Of a stretch of 64,000 nucleotides of DNA, positions 63,733 through 64,000 are shown piece after piece. Position 1 is the first letter of the stretch. Every line of letters starts with the position of its first letter. The stretch is taken from positions 96,789 to 160,788 of the forward strand of contig NZ_PYJN01000010.1 in the NCBI RefSeq assembly GCF_003025035.1. Reading direction: 5' to 3'. The stretch is from Rhizobium sp. SEMIA4064. GTDB lineage: Bacteria; Pseudomonadota; Alphaproteobacteria; Rhizobiales; Rhizobiaceae. Under the pieces are notes generated by a model. That model made no database searches, was not told the origin of the DNA, and saw nothing but the letters and a program-made list of their open reading frames with translations. The position numbers and the translations under genes were made by a program.

Positions 63733-64000
63733 ATGTTGGCCTCTGACTTAACGAATTTTATCGAGCAGGATCATCTGGCTTTAGATGCTTTCGTGAAGGG
63801 CGATCCTGAACCTCTGAAAGATCTCTACTCGCGACGGGATGACGTCATTATCGCCAATCCGTTCGGGCCGCCGGCGAAGGGGTGGGAAAAGGCCGCCGCG
63901 ACCATGGAACGGGCTGCAACCAATTACCGGGACGGCGAGGCCACCGGCTTTGAGCGCCTCTCCGAGTACGCGACGGCGGACTTGGGGTACATCATTGAGG
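63733..64000 (+). CDS. NTF2/SnoaL-like protein, truncated by the window edge
   Basis: The first 89 codons are visible, from an ATG at 63733: LTNFIEQDHLALDAFVKGDP, YSRRDDVIIANPFGPPAKG, MERAATNYRDGEATGFERLS. The pattern fits an NTF2-like fold, with a DDVIIANPFG strand. No clear function is known. The frame is open to the end of the window, so the gene continues beyond it. Confidence 0.7.
   Translation, partial: MLASDLTNFIEQDHLALDAFVKGDPEPLKDLYSRRDDVIIANPFGPPAKGWEKAAATMERAATNYRDGEATGFERLSEYATADLGYIIE

Overview
The window looks like a chromosomal segment of a fast-growing rhizobium (Rhizobium/Agrobacterium group, Alphaproteobacteria). The evidence is a high-GC, densely packed gene set of rhizobial type: an Ohr/OhrR pair, a DmeR/DmeF nickel-cobalt pair, a twin-arginine beta-helix repeat protein, DUF930 and DUF1488 proteins, a ligase-associated exonuclease with its ATP-dependent DNA ligase, and a paired intergenic palindrome of the rhizobial mosaic type. 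The species is inferred from gene content only. I saw no rRNA, tRNA, CRISPR array, insertion sequence or prophage.

Layout. 1-5.8 kb: leucine/isovalerate catabolic operon (ivd end, mccB, a RidA-like gene, mccA, mvaB, an enoyl-CoA hydratase), with 4-base overlaps at its distal end. 5.8-14.2 kb: Tat beta-helix protein, a GGDEF-EAL signalling protein, a TMEM175-like channel, the exonuclease/DNA ligase pair and a Tat-exported hydrolase. 14.2-18 kb: methylmalonyl-CoA mutase large and small subunits separated by a palindromic repeat. 18.1-19.8 kb: tandem L,D-transpeptidase lipoproteins. 19.9-24.4 kb: OhrR/Ohr, a RES-Xre toxin-antitoxin pair, a MarR/DUF899 divergent pair and a VOC protein. 24.5-34.5 kb: HerA-like ATPase, metallophosphoesterase, glucose-6-phosphate dehydrogenase, a frameshifted trans-aconitate methyltransferase, patatin, alcohol dehydrogenase, aminotransferase and two small rhizobial genes. 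34.5-44.4 kb: transporters with AraC and WYL regulators, superoxide dismutase and an SDR. 44.5-46 kb: two c-type cytochromes. 46-50.8 kb: frameshifted methyltransferase, C39-like protein, dmeR with a frameshifted dmeF, class A beta-lactamase. 50.8-64 kb: SelO, ParDE, oligopeptidase B, CbpA/CbpM, deacetylase, AI-2E-type permease, catechol-dioxygenase-like VOC protein, hemolysin-III-like protein, GNAT, and a truncated NTF2-like gene at the edge.

How they fit together. The leucine operon yields acetyl-CoA and acetoacetate, and the mutase handles the propionyl-CoA arm of branched-chain catabolism. Many of the other genes concern stress and envelope homeostasis: peroxide, superoxide, metals, beta-lactams and peptidoglycan crosslinking. 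Three genes (tam, a second SAM methyltransferase, dmeF) are each broken by a single-base shift, which means either draft-sequence errors or recent decay.

No clearly novel multi-gene system stands out. The points most worth a second look are a TetR-type operator with no TetR gene nearby, a MerR/LiuR-like dyad in front of a DUF2267-like gene, the RidA gene embedded in the leucine operon, the divergent MarR/DUF899 pair with a perfect palindrome, and the exonuclease/ligase pair lacking its usual helicase and PdeM partners.
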